A stretch of 49,174 nucleotides of DNA. Source: Microbacteriaceae bacterium (GTDB lineage Bacteria > Actinomycetota > Actinomycetes > Actinomycetales > Microbacteriaceae). The notes beneath the pieces were generated by a model. The model searched no databases. It worked only from the letters and a program-made list of their open reading frames with translations, and was not told the origin of the DNA. The translations under genes were made by a program, and so were the position numbers. The DNA lies in assembly GCA_025463565.1 (NCBI GenBank), contig JAODAT010000129.1, positions 1 to 49,174 on the forward strand, written 5' to 3'. The first letter of the stretch is position 1; every line of letters starts with the position of its first letter. Positions 47,648 through 49,174 of this stretch are shown piece after piece.

Positions 47648-49174
47648 TTAGCGACCGCGCCTGCGGCTGCCGCCCTGCGACATGCCAACGAGACCGCCGC
47701 CCGAGCCTGCGCGGGTGGCGCTGCCGCCGCCACCGTTACCGGTGCGCGGTGCGCCACCAGTGCGGGGTGCGCCCGAGCCTGCGGTGCGCGGCGCCTCGCC
47801 CGTGCTGCTGCTGTAGAAGTTGCGCGATCCGCCGGATGAAGCACCCTGCTTGGGAGCGCCATCACGGTTCGCACGCTTGCGCTGCGCGTTCGCACCCTGG
47901 CTGCGTCCGTTGCCGGACTGCCCACCCTGCGACTGGCGCTGGCGCGGTGCGCCCTGCTGCTGGACTGCAGCGCGAGGAGCCGGCTTGACGTACGCGGCCA
48001 CCTCGCCCACCAGTTCGACGACCGCGGGCGACGACGCGATGACGTGCTGCGGGGTGACGGTGATCTCCGCCTTGCGGAGAAGTGCCGCGGTGTCCTTGCG
48101 CTGGGTCGGCAGCACGATGGTGACGACCTCGCCCTCCTTGCCGGCGCGGGCGGTACGGCCCGAGCGGTGCAGGTACGCCTTGCTCTCGGCCGGCGGGTCG
48201 ACATGGATGACCAGCTCGATGTCGTCGACGTGCACACCGCGAGCAGCGACATCCGTCGCCACCAGCACCTTCACGTCGCCGGCGGCGAAGGCTGCCAGGT
48301 TGCGGTCGCGCTGCACCTGCGAGAGGTTGCCGTGCAAGTCGACCGACGGGATGCCCGCATCGGTCAGTTGCTTCGCCAGCTTCTTGGCGTGGTGCTTGGT
48401 GCGCATGAACAGGATGCGGCGGCCGGTGCCGGAGGCGAGCGCCTTGATGAGCTCGTTCTTCGTCTCGACCGTGTCGGTCTCGAACACGTGATGGGTCATC
48501 GCGGAGACATGGCTGGTCGCCTCGTCTACGGAGTGCAGTACCTCGTTGTGGAGGTACTTGCGAACGAGCTTGTCCACGCCGTTGTCGAGCGTCGCGCTGA
48601 ACAGCATGCGCTGTCCTGACTGCGGGGTCTTGTCCATGATGCGGGTGACGACGGGCAGGAAGCCGAGGTCGGCCATGTGGTCGGCCTCGTCGAGCACGGT
48701 GATCTCCACCGCATCCAGCTGCACGAAGCCCTGCTTCATGAGGTCTTCGAGGCGGCCGGGGCAGGCCACGACGATGTCGATGCCCGACTTGAGGGCCGCG
48801 ACCTGGCGCTGCTGCGAGACGCCTCCAAAGATCGTGGTGATCTTCAGGCCGTATGCGTCGGCGAGGGGCTGCATCGCCACGGTGATCTGGGTTGCCAGTT
48901 CACGGGTGGGCGCGAGCACCAGGCCGAGCGGGCGACCCGGGCGGCGGTTGCCACCGGCGAGCTTTCCGCCGAGACGGGCGACCATCGGGATGGAGAAGGC
49001 CAGGGTCTTGCCCGAGCCGGTCTTGCCGCGGCCCAGCACGTCACGGCCGGACAGGGTGTCCGGCAGCGTGTCGACCTGGATCGGGAACGGTGAATCAATG
49101 CCGGTCGCGGTGAGTTTCGCGACCAGAGGCTGCGGCACGCCGAGCGCGCCGAAGGTGGGGATGTTTTCTGACAT
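47648..49174 (-). CDS. DEAD-box RNA helicase
   Basis: A 508-aa SF2 RNA helicase, complete to its ATG at the very edge of the window. The Q motif region is FGALGVPQPLVAKLTATGIDSPFPIQ, motif I GRGKTGSGKT, Ia APTRELA, II LDEADHM, III SAT, V ATDVAARGV, VI HRSGRTARAG. After the core (about 1-380) there is a long Gly/Ser/Arg/Gln-rich basic tail of about 110 residues, likely an RNA-binding, disordered extension like RhlE/CsdA-type enzymes in actinobacteria. Probably ribosome assembly or cold adaptation. Confidence 0.93.
   Translation of the reverse strand: MSENIPTFGALGVPQPLVAKLTATGIDSPFPIQVDTLPDTLSGRDVLGRGKTGSGKTLAFSIPMVARLGGKLAGGNRRPGRPLGLVLAPTRELATQITVAMQPLADAYGLKITTIFGGVSQQRQVAALKSGIDIVVACPGRLEDLMKQGFVQLDAVEITVLDEADHMADLGFLPVVTRIMDKTPQSGQRMLFSATLDNGVDKLVRKYLHNEVLHSVDEATSHVSAMTHHVFETDTVETKNELIKALASGTGRRILFMRTKHHAKKLAKQLTDAGIPSVDLHGNLSQVQRDRNLAAFAAGDVKVLVATDVAARGVHVDDIELVIHVDPPAESKAYLHRSGRTARAGKEGEVVTIVLPTQRKDTAALLRKAEITVTPQHVIASSPAVVELVGEVAAYVKPAPRAAVQQQGAPRQRQSQGGQSGNGRSQGANAQRKRANRDGAPKQGASSGGSRNFYSSSTGEAPRTAGSGAPRTGGAPRTGNGGGGSATRAGSGGGLVGMSQGGSRRRGR

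Overview
This window looks like chromosomal DNA of a high-GC actinobacterium, most likely a member of the Microbacteriaceae. That placement is an inference from the strong GC bias, dense 4-nt ATGA/GTGA gene overlaps, frequent GTG starts, probable leaderless promoters and the flanking gene set (a ~1,530-residue Lhr helicase, Nei-type glycosylase, DUF5997 protein, BrkB/YihY protein). No rRNA, tRNA, CRISPR array, transposase or integrase is visible.

Layout. 1-4294: a HAD phosphatase, a small Zn-Cys/GIY-YIG-like protein, and a PadR-controlled four-gene operon (regulator, membrane protein, DrrA-type ATPase, DrrB-type permease). 4317-30971: a ~26.7-kb catabolic island. A minus-strand trio (SDR, metallo-beta-lactamase-fold hydrolase, SnoaL-flavin monooxygenase) diverges from a long plus-strand block. 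The block runs: phthalate-dioxygenase-type reductase, IclR regulator, luciferase-like monooxygenase, alpha/beta hydrolase, SDR, MhpB-type extradiol dioxygenase, second luciferase-like monooxygenase, FMN reductase, MhpC-type hydrolase, thiolase-fold protein, Zn-ribbon/OB-fold partner, Rieske dioxygenase alpha and beta, acyl-CoA ligase, MhpD-type hydratase and an 81-aa orphan. After a hairpin terminator come a five-gene branched-chain-amino-acid-type ABC importer, MhpF- and MhpE-type enzymes, and three small oxidoreductase/EthD-type genes. 31039-49174: mostly housekeeping genes (BrkB, GT39, DUF5997/LysR-effector pair, DedA, Fe(II)/2OG-type oxygenase, Nei, Lhr, DUF5684, DUF72, TetR, Nudix-like, AMP ligase, DEAD-box helicase).

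How the island may work (inference). The importer brings in an aromatic compound. The Rieske alpha-beta oxygenase with its FMN/[2Fe-2S] reductase dihydroxylates a ring, and an SDR rearomatises it to a catechol. The MhpB-like enzyme cleaves the ring and the MhpC-like hydrolase releases 2-hydroxypenta-2,4-dienoate. MhpD, MhpE and MhpF then give pyruvate and acetyl-CoA. On top of this complete meta-cleavage lower pathway sit Baeyer-Villiger/luciferase-type oxygenases with adjacent hydrolases, and an acyl-CoA ligase with an Ltp2-like thiolase-fold/OB-fold pair. These suggest a substrate with both an aromatic ring and a ketone, alicyclic or acyl side portion. The substrate cannot be read from sequence.

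The other notable structure is a family of palindromic repeats (core GGGTCGAGCTTGTCGAGACC). One copy is an intergenic hairpin array at 47544-47647. Two full copies and one single-arm remnant lie in frame inside the lhr gene, adding peptides to the helicase. A DtxR/IdeR-like box precedes the putative iron oxygenase, and a shared TGGAAC-type motif precedes three catabolic transcription units.
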